Both the position numbers and the translations under genes were made by a program. The notes beneath the pieces are model-generated. The model did no database searches. It saw nothing but the letters and a program-made list of their open reading frames with translations, and was not told the DNA's origin. From assembly GCA_020633725.1 (NCBI GenBank), contig JACKDC010000001.1, positions 682,001 to 746,000 on the forward strand: a DNA stretch of 64,000 bases, written 5' to 3'. Positions 14,487 through 23,202 of the stretch are shown in pieces (within the stretch, counting starts at the first letter, position 1; every line of letters begins with the position of its first letter). The stretch is from Candidatus Latescibacterota bacterium (GTDB lineage: Bacteria > Krumholzibacteriota > Krumholzibacteriia > JACNKJ01).

Positions 14487-16354
14487 GGCGCCTCCTCGGG
14501 CGGCGAAGCGAGCGTGGCCAGGATGCGCCGCGCCAGCGCCTCGCCGATGCCGGGCAGCGCCATGAGCTCGCTCAGCGCGGCGCCCGCCACGGCCTGCACG
14601 CTGCCGAACTGGTCGAGGAGCAGGCGTCGGCGCGCCGGCCCCAGGCCGGGCACCGCGTCCAGGGCCGAGCCGATGCTGCGCTTGCCCCGCCGCTCGCGAT
14701 GGAAGCCCCGCGCGAAGCGGTGGGATTCGTCGCGGACGCGCTGCAGCAGGCGCAGGGCGCCCGAGTTCTGCGGGAGCATCACCGGGGCGTCGGGCGCGCC
14801 GGGCCGGTAGATGGCCTCCTCGCGCTTCGCCAGACCGATCAGCGCCTGGCCCTCCACCGCGAGCGCCCGCAACGCCTCGGCCGCGGCCCCCACCTGACCC
14901 GGGCCGCCGTCGATGAGGAGCAGGTCGGGGAAGGGCGCGCCCTCCTCCTTCAGCCGGCGGAAGCGCCGCGTCACCACCTCGGCCACGGCGGCGAAGTCGT
15001 CCTGGCCGTCCTTGCCCTTGATGCGGAAGCGACGGTAGCCGCTCTTGCGCGGCGCGCCGTCGCGAAAGCTCACCAGCGCGGCGACGATCTCGCGGTCGCC
15101 GGTGTTCGAGATGTCCACGCCCTCGATCACCCGCGGCAGCGCCGAGAGCCCCAGCGCCTCGCGCAGCTCGAAGACCTCCGGCGGGACGCGCCCGGCCTTG
15201 CTCCCCTGGGTGGCCAGCGACTCGTCCAGCTTCGTGCGCGCGTTCTCCAGCGCGAGCGCGAGCAGCTCGCGGCCCAGCCCCCGCTGCGGACGGCGCAGCG
15301 TCACGCGCCCGCCGCGGCGCTCGCTCAGCCAGTCGGCGAGCAGCGCGTCCTCCCCGTCCGGCAGCAGCGCGGGCAGCAGGACCTCCGGCGGCGGCTGCTG
15401 CACCCGGTGGTAGTACTGCTGGAAGAAGGCCAGGGCGACGTCCGCGTCGGCCTCCGCTTCGCGGGCGCGAAAGTGATAGGTCTCGCTGGCCAGCAGGCGG
15501 CCGCCGCGCAGGCGGAGCACCACGCCGCAGCAGTCCTCGCGGTCGCGCGCGAGCGCGAGGGCGTCGCGGTCCTCCTGGCCGTAGGTCTGCGTGCGCTGGC
15601 GGTGCGTGAGGCGCTCGATGGCCTGGAGCTGGTCGCGGAAGCGCGCCGCCTGCTCGTAGCGCTGCTCCTCGGCCGCGCGGCGCATCTCCCCGTCGATGAG
15701 ATCGCGCAGCCGCGCCGCCTTGCCCGTGAGGTAGAGGCGCACCTTCTCGACGCCGTCCCGGTACTCGGCCACCGACTGCCGCCCCGTGCACGGCGCCTTG
15801 CAGCGCCCGATGTGGTAGTAGAGACACTCGCGCGTGAGGCTGTCGAAGGGCAGATCGCCGGGGCAGTCCCGGATCGGGAAGAGGCTCTTCAGGACGCGCA
15901 GCGTCTGCCGGATCGCGCCGACGTCCGTGTACGGCCCGAGGTAGAGGCTCCCGCCCTCCTCCATCTGCCGCGTGAGGAAGATCCGCGGCAGCTCTTCCTC
16001 CAGGGTGATGCGGACGTAGGGATAACTCTTGTCGTCCCGGAGCTGGATGTTGTAGCGCGGGCTGTACTCCTTGATGAAGTTGTTCTCCGCGACCAGGGCC
16101 TCCATCTCGGAGGCGAGCACCAGGTAGTCGAGGTCCGCCACCTTGCTCACGAGCAGGTCCGTCTTGGGATCGGCCGGCCGCCCCTCGCGGAAGTAGGAGT
16201 GCACCCGGCTGGACAGGTTCTTGGCCTTGCCCACGTAGATGACCTTGCCCTTGGCGTCCTTGAACAGGTAGACGCCGGGGCTGGTGGGCAGGCGCTCGAG
16301 CTTGCGCGCCAGGGCGTCGGGGGCGGGGCTGCTGTCGTCGCTGCTGGAGTTCAT
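14483..16354 (-). CDS. uvrC: UvrABC excinuclease subunit C
   Basis: Endonuclease that makes both incisions in nucleotide excision repair. The 623-residue protein has, in order, the GIY-YIG nuclease domain (SPGVYLFKDAKGKVIYVGKAKNL, about 25-100), a small cysteine cluster (CLYYHIGRCKAPCTG, with Asp-Cys-Pro before it), a UVR helix pair that contacts UvrB, an RNase H-like nuclease domain (EGVDISNTGDREIVA, LLLIDGGPGQV) and a helix-hairpin-helix pair at the C-terminus (VPGLGPARRRLLL, LPGIGEALARRIL). It is divergent from rpsT with back-to-back promoters and is translationally coupled to xerD. Confidence 0.97.
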   Translation of the reverse strand: MNSSSDDSSPAPDALARKLERLPTSPGVYLFKDAKGKVIYVGKAKNLSSRVHSYFREGRPADPKTDLLVSKVADLDYLVLASEMEALVAENNFIKEYSPRYNIQLRDDKSYPYVRITLEEELPRIFLTRQMEEGGSLYLGPYTDVGAIRQTLRVLKSLFPIRDCPGDLPFDSLTRECLYYHIGRCKAPCTGRQSVAEYRDGVEKVRLYLTGKAARLRDLIDGEMRRAAEEQRYEQAARFRDQLQAIERLTHRQRTQTYGQEDRDALALARDREDCCGVVLRLRGGRLLASETYHFRAREAEADADVALAFFQQYYHRVQQPPPEVLLPALLPDGEDALLADWLSERRGGRVTLRRPQRGLGRELLALALENARTKLDESLATQGSKAGRVPPEVFELREALGLSALPRVIEGVDISNTGDREIVAALVSFRDGAPRKSGYRRFRIKGKDGQDDFAAVAEVVTRRFRRLKEEGAPFPDLLLIDGGPGQVGAAAEALRALAVEGQALIGLAKREEAIYRPGAPDAPVMLPQNSGALRLLQRVRDESHRFARGFHRERRGKRSIGSALDAVPGLGPARRRLLLDQFGSVQAVAGAALSELMALPGIGEALARRILATLASPPEEAP

Positions 16355-16401
16355 GGCCGTTCCGTGGATCGCGGGAGGACTGGGCCGGGGAATCGCGGGC
16401 G

Positions 16402-16430
16402 AATCTAGCCCGGAAACCGTGACGGGACAA
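16402..16430 (-). promoter_or_regulatory. putative sigma-70 promoter of uvrC
   Basis: Minus strand: -35 TTGTCC (16430-16425), 17-base spacer, -10 TAGATT (16407-16402). The -10 is identical to that of the divergent rpsT promoter. Predicted leader about 40 bases. Confidence 0.6.
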
Positions 16431-16442
16431 GGGGTTTCCCCC

Positions 16443-16471
16443 TTGACACCGCCCTCGGGGGTTGCTAGATT
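16443..16471 (+). promoter_or_regulatory. sigma-70 promoter of rpsT
   Basis: Plus strand: a perfect -35 TTGACA (16443-16448), 17-base spacer and -10 TAGATT (16466-16471). Transcription would begin near 16478, about 20 bases before the ATG. The two divergent -35 elements are only 12 bases apart. Confidence 0.75.
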
Positions 16472-16497
16472 GCGCGCCTATCCAGCGAGGAAGGGAA

Positions 16498-16758
16498 ATG
16501 CCGCATCACAAGTCCTGCAAGAAGCGCCTGAAGACCGCCGAGAAGAGCCGGGTCTACAACCGCGCGTATACCAGCCTGATGCGCACGCGACTCAAGAAGT
16601 TCCGTGCGATCGACAAGGCCGACGAGGCCGCCGCCGCCCTGCCCGAGATCAGCGCCATGCTCGATCAGCTCGCCAAGAAGGGCATCATCAAGCAGAACCG
16701 GGCCAGCCGTCTCAAGTCCCGGCTCCAGCTGAAGGCCAACGCGCTCGTCCAGTCCTAG
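16498..16758 (+). CDS. rpsT: 30S ribosomal protein S20
   Basis: Primary 16S rRNA-binding protein of the small subunit, 86 residues, highly basic and all-helical. Recognisable wording: MPHHKSCKKRLKTAEKSR near the N-terminus and GIIKQNRASRLKSRL near the C-terminus. The ATG at 16498 follows an AGGAAGGGA ribosome site; a TTG 36 bases upstream is in frame but lies before the predicted start of transcription. It is one of only two plus-strand genes here and has its own strong promoter and probably its own hairpin terminator. Confidence 0.96.
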   Translation: MPHHKSCKKRLKTAEKSRVYNRAYTSLMRTRLKKFRAIDKADEAAAALPEISAMLDQLAKKGIIKQNRASRLKSRLQLKANALVQS

Positions 16759-16785
16759 CGCCCCTCGTCCCGAAGGCCGCTGCGC

Positions 16786-16815
16786 CGCCCTCCCCGCCAC
16801 CCGGCGCGGAGGGCG
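16786..16815. terminator. possible hairpin terminator between rpsT and the HD gene
   Basis: An 8-base-pair stem (CGCCCTCC at 16786-16793 with GGAGGGCG at 16808-16815) lies between the convergent stops of rpsT and the HD-domain gene. There is no clear T-run on either side, so function as a bidirectional terminator is plausible but not certain. Confidence 0.4.
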
Positions 16816-16830
16816 CTTCGCGTTGCTCCG

Positions 16831-17310
16831 CTAGTCGCCCACCGCATCCCCTTCCAGGAACTCCGCCGCGCGCGCGTGGCCCTGCGCCAGGTAGCGCTGC
16901 GCCTGCAGTCGCAGCTCCTCCCTGTCCATGGCGCGCACCAGGCGGGCCTCCGCGCTCTCGCCGGCTTCGAACTCCTCCAGCAGCCCCAGCAGTTCCGGCG
17001 CCCAGCCGGCCCACTGCGCGGCGCGCAGTTCGGCCTCCGCCTGGGCCAGGGCGTCCGCGGGCAGGAGCCGCTTCACGGGGCTGGGGATGTCCCCCAGCCG
17101 CGCCTCGTGGAAGTCGTGGAGCAGGCCCATGAGCAGCGCCTTGTCCGCGTCGAGACCCCGCGCCCGCGCCTCGCGCCAGGCCAGGAGGCCCACGGCGAAG
17201 CTGTGCGACGCCACCGACTCCGGGTGCTCGATGCCGATGCGGAGCCAGCCGCTGCGGGGCGTCCCCTTGAGCTGGAGCAGGTCGTCGGTCCAGGGATCCC
17301 GACCGGTCAT
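16831..17310 (-). CDS. HD-domain hydrolase, YfbR/HDDC2-like
   Basis: A 159-residue protein with an HD metal site: His36 (SVASHSFAV), His65-Asp66 (GLLHDFHEARLGDIP) and a late aspartate in RAMDREELRLQAQRYL. The HPESVASHS opening and HDxxEARLGDI wording match the YfbR/HDDC2 group of 5'-deoxynucleotidases, which dephosphorylate dNMPs. The substrate is inferred from family only. AAGGAG lies 6 bases before the ATG. It is the last gene of the secA-to-HD run, 18 bases after the peptidase-barrel gene. Confidence 0.8.
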   Translation of the reverse strand: MTGRDPWTDDLLQLKGTPRSGWLRIGIEHPESVASHSFAVGLLAWREARARGLDADKALLMGLLHDFHEARLGDIPSPVKRLLPADALAQAEAELRAAQWAGWAPELLGLLEEFEAGESAEARLVRAMDREELRLQAQRYLAQGHARAAEFLEGDAVGD

Positions 17311-17328
17311 GCGGTCTCCTTCCGCTCG

Positions 17329-20136
17329 CTAGAAGTTCCAGCCCAGGAAGAGCTCGTGATCGACCCGCGCGCTGATCTCGTGGAAGTCCGTCGTGCGGGC
17401 GATGTTGTAGCGCAGGATCAGCACCGGTCCCAGGCCCAGCTCGAAGCCCAGGCCGTAGTCGCCCGCCCACTCCGGCTCGGGGATCGCGAAGAAGCGCTGG
17501 GAGAGCCGGGCGGCGTCGAAGAAGAGACTGCCCCGCACGGACGGCAGGTCGAGGGCGCCCAGCGGCATGAAGAGCCGAATGCCGCGCAGGATCGGCACGC
17601 GCAGCTCCTGGTTGGTGAGCAGCACGCCCCGCGCGTGGAAGTGCTGATGCGGCCAGCCACGCAGCTGCAGCGGCCCACCCAGGTGCACGTAGCGCGGGTC
17701 GTCCCCGGCCGAGTAGTGCGCCATGACGCGGGCCGCGTAGACCGTGTCGCGCAGAACGCGCCAGTACTTGCGCGCGTCCACCCGGCCCACGGTGTAGCCG
17801 TAGCCTCCCTCCCCGAAGGCCGTGGTCCAGCCCACCGTGACGTTCACGCGCTCGCCCTCCAGCGGCCCCGCGTAGCTCCAGAGCACCGTGTCGTGGATCC
17901 ACGACGCGTAGAGCGAACCCAGCACCGCCTGCGGATCGCGCAGGACGTAGCTCAGCTCGTCCTCCTCCACCACGCCGCGGACGTTCGCGCTGAACTCCAC
18001 GCGCCGGAACAGGTTGAAGGGGTAGCTGACCGCCGCCAGCCCGCCGAAGCGCCGCTCGTAGCGATAGTCCCAGACGTTGGTGTCGAAGTCGCTGCTCAGG
18101 TGGAAGGCGGCGACGCTCCAGTTCCAGCGCCGCGACAGATTCGTGTAGCTGACCCCCACGCTCATGCGCTTGAAGAAGTCGGCGGTCGTGGAGGCCGTGT
18201 TGGTCACCGCCACGCCGAGCTGGTGGTTGCCCAGCAGGTCGGTGAAGCCCAGCAACCCGCCGCTGGTGTTGCCGAACTCCGGATCGTAGGCCAGCCCGGA
18301 GGTCGCGAAGTCCAGCCCCCAGCGCAGGCGGTAGGGCACCGGCGCGGGGAGCGCCGCGGGACTCGGCGGCGCGGGCGCGTGACCGTCCCCCGCCGAGGCC
18401 AGCCGCGGCGCCACCGGCTCCTGTCCCGCCCGCAGCGGGAAGTGGTAGAGGCGGTAGCGCCCCTCCTCGTAGACGGCGCCCAGGAAGCCGTCCCCCAGCC
18501 AGGCGGGATCCTGCACCGCGCCGAAGCAGGCCGTCTGCCGGACGTGCTGCTCGCCTTCGGCCAGGTAGACGTCCCAGGCGCCCTGCCGATCGGAGACGTA
18601 GAGGTAGCGCGCGCCGTCCGGTCCCCAGGTGGGCTGCCGGTCGACCCAGGGCCCCTGCGTCAGGCGTTCGATCGCTCCGCTGGCCAGATCGAGGCTGTAG
18701 AGATTGCGATGCGGACTCGCCGCCGGGAAGCCGCGGTCGGAACTGAAGAGGCAGCGCGTGCCGTCGGGGTGCCAGCTCGGATCGCGGTCGTCGTAGTCGT
18801 CGCGCGTGAGGCGCCGCACGCGCCAGCCCGGGTCCTCGGCGCGGGGATCGCCCGTGAGCAGGAACAGATCGCGCCGTCCGCTGGGCGTGATGCCCGAGAA
18901 GAGCACGCGGCCGTCCGCGGCGACGCTCGGCGACTCCAGCTGCACCAGCGAGTCGGCGCCGAAGCTCGCCAGCGACTTGCCGCTGGCGGCGTCGAGGAAG
19001 CGCAGCTCGTCGCGCGGCCCCCGCTGCACGGTGAGCGCCACGAGCCCGGCGCCGCTGCCCGGCCGGCTGCGCATGAACGGGATCGACTCCGTCGACGCCT
19101 TGCGCCCGCCCTCCAGCCACACGGTGAAGTCCGCCTTCCGCCGCGGGCTGCTGGGGAAGCGCGCGCTGGCGAGGGCCACGCGTCCCGTCGCGGTCTCCAG
19201 GTAGACGAAGCTCGAGTCGCCCAGCGCCGCCGGGCTCACCTGGAAACTCCCGCCGCGCAGCACCGCGCGTCCCCGCTCGGCCGCGGGCAGGCGGCGCGTG
19301 ACCGTGGGGTAGTAGCGACGCCGCAGGCTGTTGCGCCAGTCGCGGTCCAGGGTCTCGAGATCCAGTCCCAGCTCGAGCTCGAGCAGCCGCTCGAAGTCGG
19401 CGCTGCGCCACCACGACTCCAGCAGTCCGCGCACGGCGGCCGTGGAGTAGTTGCGGTCGAGGTAGGCCAGCACCGACTGACCCACCTTGTACATGAGATA
19501 GGTGCCCTGGATGCGCCAGAGCTGGTCGAGCGGCGGCAGCGAGCCCTCGATGATGCCCTCCCGCAGCAGCATCTCCCCCTCGGTGTCGGGCGGCCCCACG
19601 CTGTAGAACTCCGCCAGTCCCTCGACGAACCAGAGCGGCGGGTGCTGGTAGGAGAACTGGTGCCGTTCGGCCATCACGCGCGCGAGCTTCTCCAGCATCA
19701 CCGCGTGGACCATCTCGTGCCGGATCACGTGCTCGAGCTGGTGCAGGTCCCCCGTGGACGGCACCACCACGCGGCCGCGGATGAGATCCGTGAACCCGCC
19801 CACCGACTCGGGGATCAGGCTGGGAATGACGTTCGTCTCGCGGAAGTCGTGCTGCGAGCCGTAGAGCACGAGCGGCACCGGCCGCTCGAGCGTGAGCCCG
19901 AAGACGCCCTCCAGCTCCACCGCCGCGCTGTCGGCGAAGACGAGCGCCTGGCCCGCCAGCCGCTCCTCCTCCGGGTAGAAGAACAGCTCCACCTTCTCGC
20001 TGCGCGAGACGAGCCACTGCCGCGGCGAGTAGACCACCTTGTTCTTGCCGAAGAGATACTGCGCCCGCGCGGGCAGCGCCCCGCCCAGCAGCGCCGCGAG
20101 GGCCAGCAGGAGCGCGAGCCGGCGTGACGTCCTCAC
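17329..20136 (-). CDS. exported gluzincin-like peptidase / TolB-type propeller / outer-membrane beta-barrel protein
   Basis: A 935-residue protein with three parts. A signal peptide (cleavage near ARA-Q, about residue 26) precedes a peptidase-MA-like domain with HEMVH (140-144) and a downstream glutamate in PPLWFVEGLAEFYS (about 172), the zinc pattern of gluzincins. The middle (about 280-600) has repeats of the PD40/TolB propeller kind (RDPSWHPDGTRCLFSSDR, RQPTWGPDGARYLYVSDR). The last 330 or so residues look like a BamA/Omp85-type beta-barrel ending in a phenylalanine (FLGWNF), a typical outer-membrane insertion signal. The GTG start lies in a GTGA overlap with the Ig-like lipoprotein gene, so the two are made together. 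The exact substrate is unknown; related three-part proteins occur in FCB genomes, by my recollection. Confidence 0.75.
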   Translation of the reverse strand: MRTSRRLALLLALAALLGGALPARAQYLFGKNKVVYSPRQWLVSRSEKVELFFYPEEERLAGQALVFADSAAVELEGVFGLTLERPVPLVLYGSQHDFRETNVIPSLIPESVGGFTDLIRGRVVVPSTGDLHQLEHVIRHEMVHAVMLEKLARVMAERHQFSYQHPPLWFVEGLAEFYSVGPPDTEGEMLLREGIIEGSLPPLDQLWRIQGTYLMYKVGQSVLAYLDRNYSTAAVRGLLESWWRSADFERLLELELGLDLETLDRDWRNSLRRRYYPTVTRRLPAAERGRAVLRGGSFQVSPAALGDSSFVYLETATGRVALASARFPSSPRRKADFTVWLEGGRKASTESIPFMRSRPGSGAGLVALTVQRGPRDELRFLDAASGKSLASFGADSLVQLESPSVAADGRVLFSGITPSGRRDLFLLTGDPRAEDPGWRVRRLTRDDYDDRDPSWHPDGTRCLFSSDRGFPAASPHRNLYSLDLASGAIERLTQGPWVDRQPTWGPDGARYLYVSDRQGAWDVYLAEGEQHVRQTACFGAVQDPAWLGDGFLGAVYEEGRYRLYHFPLRAGQEPVAPRLASAGDGHAPAPPSPAALPAPVPYRLRWGLDFATSGLAYDPEFGNTSGGLLGFTDLLGNHQLGVAVTNTASTTADFFKRMSVGVSYTNLSRRWNWSVAAFHLSSDFDTNVWDYRYERRFGGLAAVSYPFNLFRRVEFSANVRGVVEEDELSYVLRDPQAVLGSLYASWIHDTVLWSYAGPLEGERVNVTVGWTTAFGEGGYGYTVGRVDARKYWRVLRDTVYAARVMAHYSAGDDPRYVHLGGPLQLRGWPHQHFHARGVLLTNQELRVPILRGIRLFMPLGALDLPSVRGSLFFDAARLSQRFFAIPEPEWAGDYGLGFELGLGPVLILRYNIARTTDFHEISARVDHELFLGWNF

Positions 20137-21287
20137 GGGGCACCGCCGTGGCGGGCGCCGGGGGCGTCGTCCAGCACGGGGAAGGCCAGGCGCGGCACGG
20201 TGACCGCGCCGCCGGGCGCGAGGCGCAGCGGTCCCGCGTTGAGCCCGGCCGGCTCGTCGGCGGGATTCCAGAGGGAGTCGCCCCCGCCCAGATCCTTGAA
20301 GACGAAGAGCCACCAGTCCCCCGGCGGGACGCTGGCGAACTCGTAGGCCCCCTCGGCGTCCATGCGCAGGCCGGCCGGGGCGAGGCTGTCGGCCGTCGCC
20401 TGCCAGCGGCTCGTCCAGCGCAGATGCGTGAGGTCGGCCGCGGGCAGCTGGTCCAGCGGTCCCGTGGGACGCGCGCCGTCGGCGAGGCGGAAGGAGTCCG
20501 GCAGGAGCTGCAGGAAGAAGCCGCCGGACAGCGTGTCCAGGCAGGCGAAGCTGCCGGCGATCGTGCCGGGCTCGTCGGGGTCGATGACGTCGAGCTTCAG
20601 CCCGAAGCGGCGCTTGACCGCCGGCGTCAGACGCAGGGAATCGCGCAGCGTGTCCGCGAAGTCGACGCCCGGGGTGAAGACGCTGTCGCCGTTCACGTCC
20701 TGGAAGCCCACCAGCTCCAGCTCGCGGCCGTCGGCGGGCAGCCGGCGGATGACGAAGTCGCCGCGCGCGTCGGGGCGCAGCCGGCGCAGCACCGCGCCGC
20801 TGCTGTCCTGCAGGGCGAGGTGCAGGCTGCGGCTGGACTCGCCCTTGAAGGTGGCGCGGCCCGCCAGCCAGCCGGGGCGCAGCGTGTCGCCCGTGGCGAA
20901 GCTCATCACCTGCCAGTCGCCCTGGGCGACGCGGTGGCGATCCTTCCACCCGGGGGTGAGATAGACGTCCATGCTGACGTCCGCGTCCAGGGGCTCCCAG
21001 AAGCGCAGCGCGAGCAGCGTGTCGCCGCTCCACTGCACGCTGCGCAGCAGCCGCGGCGGATCGCTGTGCAGCGCCTCGAGCACGCTGCCGCGCTCCACCG
21101 GCTCGCTGAAGACGAGGCTGACCTCCTCCAGCGGGCCGGTGTTGCGGGTTCCGTCGGCGGGACGGCCCCGCAGCAGCGTGGCCGGCGTGTCGTCCACCGG
21201 GCCGCCGCTGGGCGGCTTGATGCGCGCGCAGCTCAGCGCCGACGCGAGCAGCGCCAGCAGGACGAGCTGCGCACGCCAGCCACGCAT
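20133..21287 (-). CDS. lipoprotein with N-terminal Ig-like (SbsA/Big_5 type) domain
   Basis: A 384-residue exported protein. The signal peptide ends in a lipobox with Cys20 (ASALSC), followed by ARIKPPSGGPVDDTPAT, a lipoprotein start that recurs in FCB genomes ahead of a bacterial Ig-like domain. The Ig-like part (about 30-130) contains VSLVFSEPVE. Later stretches (DFVIRRLPADGRELELVGFQDVNGDSVF and DWWLFVFKDLGGGDSLW) look like carboxypeptidase-regulatory-type beta sandwiches. It overlaps the start of the peptidase-barrel gene, which suggests a shared complex at the outer membrane. No enzymatic motif is visible. Confidence 0.7.
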   Translation of the reverse strand: MRGWRAQLVLLALLASALSCARIKPPSGGPVDDTPATLLRGRPADGTRNTGPLEEVSLVFSEPVERGSVLEALHSDPPRLLRSVQWSGDTLLALRFWEPLDADVSMDVYLTPGWKDRHRVAQGDWQVMSFATGDTLRPGWLAGRATFKGESSRSLHLALQDSSGAVLRRLRPDARGDFVIRRLPADGRELELVGFQDVNGDSVFTPGVDFADTLRDSLRLTPAVKRRFGLKLDVIDPDEPGTIAGSFACLDTLSGGFFLQLLPDSFRLADGARPTGPLDQLPAADLTHLRWTSRWQATADSLAPAGLRMDAEGAYEFASVPPGDWWLFVFKDLGGGDSLWNPADEPAGLNAGPLRLAPGGAVTVPRLAFPVLDDAPGARHGGAP

Positions 21288-22214
21288 CTACATCAGCACC
21301 GAGAGGATGGCCCGCTGCGCGTGCAGGCGGTTCTCCGCCTCGTCGAAGACCACCGAGCGCGGGCCGTCGACCACCTCGTCGGTGATCTCGTCGCCCCGGT
21401 GCGCCGGCAGGCAGTGCATGACGATGGTGTCGGCCTTGTGCGTCTTCTCGAGCAGCCGGCCGTTCACCTGGTAGGGCGCGAAGATCGACTTGCGCGACTC
21501 GGCCTCGTCCTCCTGCCCCATGCTGGCCCAGACGTCGGTGTAGAGGACGTCCGCGCCGTCCACGGCCTTGGCCGGGTCGCCGATCAGCTCCAGCTTCAGC
21601 TGCGGGTTGATGCGCTTCGCGTTGGCGAGCACGTTCGGGTCCACGTCGAAGCCGCCCGGGTTGCAGATGACCAGCGAGATGGGCAGCCGCGCCGCGGCGT
21701 GCACCCAGCTGTTGGCCATGTTGTTGCCGTCGCCGATGTAGACCACGCGCTGGCCTTCGATGCCGCCGCGGTGCTCCCAGATCGTCTGCAGGTCCGCCAT
21801 CACCTGGCAGGGGTGCAGCAGGTCGGTGAGCCCGTTGATCACGGGGATCCGCGTGGCGTTGCGCGCGAGCACCGTGACGTTCTCGTGGGCGAAGGTGCGG
21901 ATCATGATGCCGTCCACGTAGCGCTCGAGCACGCGCGCCACGTCCTGCGGCGCCTCGCGGCTGCCGAGCCCGATCTCCTTGTCGGTGATGTAGAGGCTCG
22001 AACCGCCGAGTTGACGGATCGCCACCTCGAAGCTGATGCGCGTGCGCAGGCTGGGCTTGTGGAAGATGCAGGCCAGCACCTTGCCGGCGTGGCTGGCGGG
22101 CAGCTTGCCCGACTTCTTCAGCGTGCGCTTCTGCTCCATCGCCAGTTCCAGCAGGCGCACGAGTTCGTCCGTGCTCCAGTCCGCGATGGAGATGAAATCC
22201 TTCGGGTGCGACAA
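21288..22214 (-). CDS. argF: ornithine carbamoyltransferase
   Basis: Makes citrulline from ornithine and carbamoyl phosphate in arginine synthesis. The 308-residue protein has the carbamoyl phosphate loop SLRTR at 55-59, HPCQ at 134-137 and the HCLPAHRG ornithine motif near the C-terminus. The loop is Ser-Leu-Arg-Thr-Arg instead of the more usual Ser-Thr-Arg-Thr-Arg, a variant seen in other ArgF proteins. The start is TTG at 22214, supported by GGGAGGA about 9 bases upstream and the absence of another start before the conserved N-terminus. No other arginine genes are nearby. Confidence 0.93.
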   Translation of the reverse strand: MSHPKDFISIADWSTDELVRLLELAMEQKRTLKKSGKLPASHAGKVLACIFHKPSLRTRISFEVAIRQLGGSSLYITDKEIGLGSREAPQDVARVLERYVDGIMIRTFAHENVTVLARNATRIPVINGLTDLLHPCQVMADLQTIWEHRGGIEGQRVVYIGDGNNMANSWVHAAARLPISLVICNPGGFDVDPNVLANAKRINPQLKLELIGDPAKAVDGADVLYTDVWASMGQEDEAESRKSIFAPYQVNGRLLEKTHKADTIVMHCLPAHRGDEITDEVVDGPRSVVFDEAENRLHAQRAILSVLM

Positions 22215-22273
22215 GGCCCTTCCTCCCTAGCTGGGGTTTCGCGGCGCCACCGCGGCGCGCGGTTCGACGGGGA

Positions 22274-23179
22274 TCATCCTCTCGGGTGCGCCTTCCGGTG
22301 CACAGCCTTGAGCTTGTCCGTGCTCACGTGCGTGTAGACCTGCGTGCTGGTCAGGCTCGCGTGGCCGAGCATCTCCTGGATCGAGCGCAGATCGGCCCCG
22401 CGCGCGAGCAGGTGCGTGGCGAAGCTGTGGCGCAGGACGTGCGGACTCACCCGCGCCAGGCTCGCCACCTGGCCGAGGCAGCGCTCCACCACGCGCTGCA
22501 CGGTGCGCCGGCTGAGCGGCGAGGCGCCGTCGCGGCCGGTGAAGACCGGCGACGCGCCCGTGGGCCCCGCGAGGTCGATCCAGCGCTCCAGCCAGCGCCT
22601 GGCCTCGCCCTGCAGCGGCACCAGACGCTCCTTGGCGCCCTTGCCGCGAACCCGGAGCAGCTCGCCGCGCAGGTCGACGTCGTCGCGGCGCAGTCCCTGC
22701 AGCTCCGCGAGACGCAATCCGGCGCCGTAGAGCAGCTCGAGCAGCGCGCGATCGCGCAGCCCGCGCCGCGTGCTGGTGTCCGGCAGGGACATCATGCGGT
22801 GCACCCAGCCCTCCTCGGCGAAGACGGGCAACTGCCGGCCCAGCTTCGGCAGCTGGACCAGCAGGGACGGATCCGCGTCCACCAGGCCGCGCTTGCCCAG
22901 CCAGCGGTAGAAGGCCCGCAGCGCGCTGAGCTTGCGCGCGATGCTGCGGTCGCTGAGCGCCGGCTTGCGCGGGCGGTCCACGGCGAAGGCGTCCCGGCGG
23001 AGCAGCGCCAGGAAGCGCCGGATGCGCTGACGGTCCACCGCCAGCTCCGCGGGATCGCCCTGGAAGTCCAGGAACTCGAGGAACTGCGTGAGATCCCGGC
23101 GATAGGCTTGCACGGTGTGTTCCGAGTAAGCGCGTTCCACCAGGAGATAGCGTTCGAAATCGCCAAGAAGGGTGTGCAC
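22274..23179 (-). CDS. tyrosine recombinase, XerC-like
   Basis: A 301-residue tyrosine recombinase with an N-terminal core-binding domain and a complete catalytic set: Arg156 (GAGLRLAEL), the lysine of GKGAKERLVPL, His247 and Arg250 (HVLRHSFATHLL), His273 (LGHASLTSTQ) and Tyr282 (QVYTHVS). The QVYTHVS(T/D)xxL ending resembles XerC. With the protein at 13584-14486 it would form the heterotetramer that resolves chromosome dimers at dif. The neighbourhood trmFO-xerC is also found in Firmicutes (topA-trmFO-xerC), which supports XerC over a mobile integrase. The start is GTG with no obvious ribosome site, so it may lie elsewhere by a few codons. Confidence 0.88.
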   Translation of the reverse strand: MHTLLGDFERYLLVERAYSEHTVQAYRRDLTQFLEFLDFQGDPAELAVDRQRIRRFLALLRRDAFAVDRPRKPALSDRSIARKLSALRAFYRWLGKRGLVDADPSLLVQLPKLGRQLPVFAEEGWVHRMMSLPDTSTRRGLRDRALLELLYGAGLRLAELQGLRRDDVDLRGELLRVRGKGAKERLVPLQGEARRWLERWIDLAGPTGASPVFTGRDGASPLSRRTVQRVVERCLGQVASLARVSPHVLRHSFATHLLARGADLRSIQEMLGHASLTSTQVYTHVSTDKLKAVHRKAHPRG

Positions 23180-23202
23180 GCGGGAAAGCTAGCAGAGCGC
23201 TT

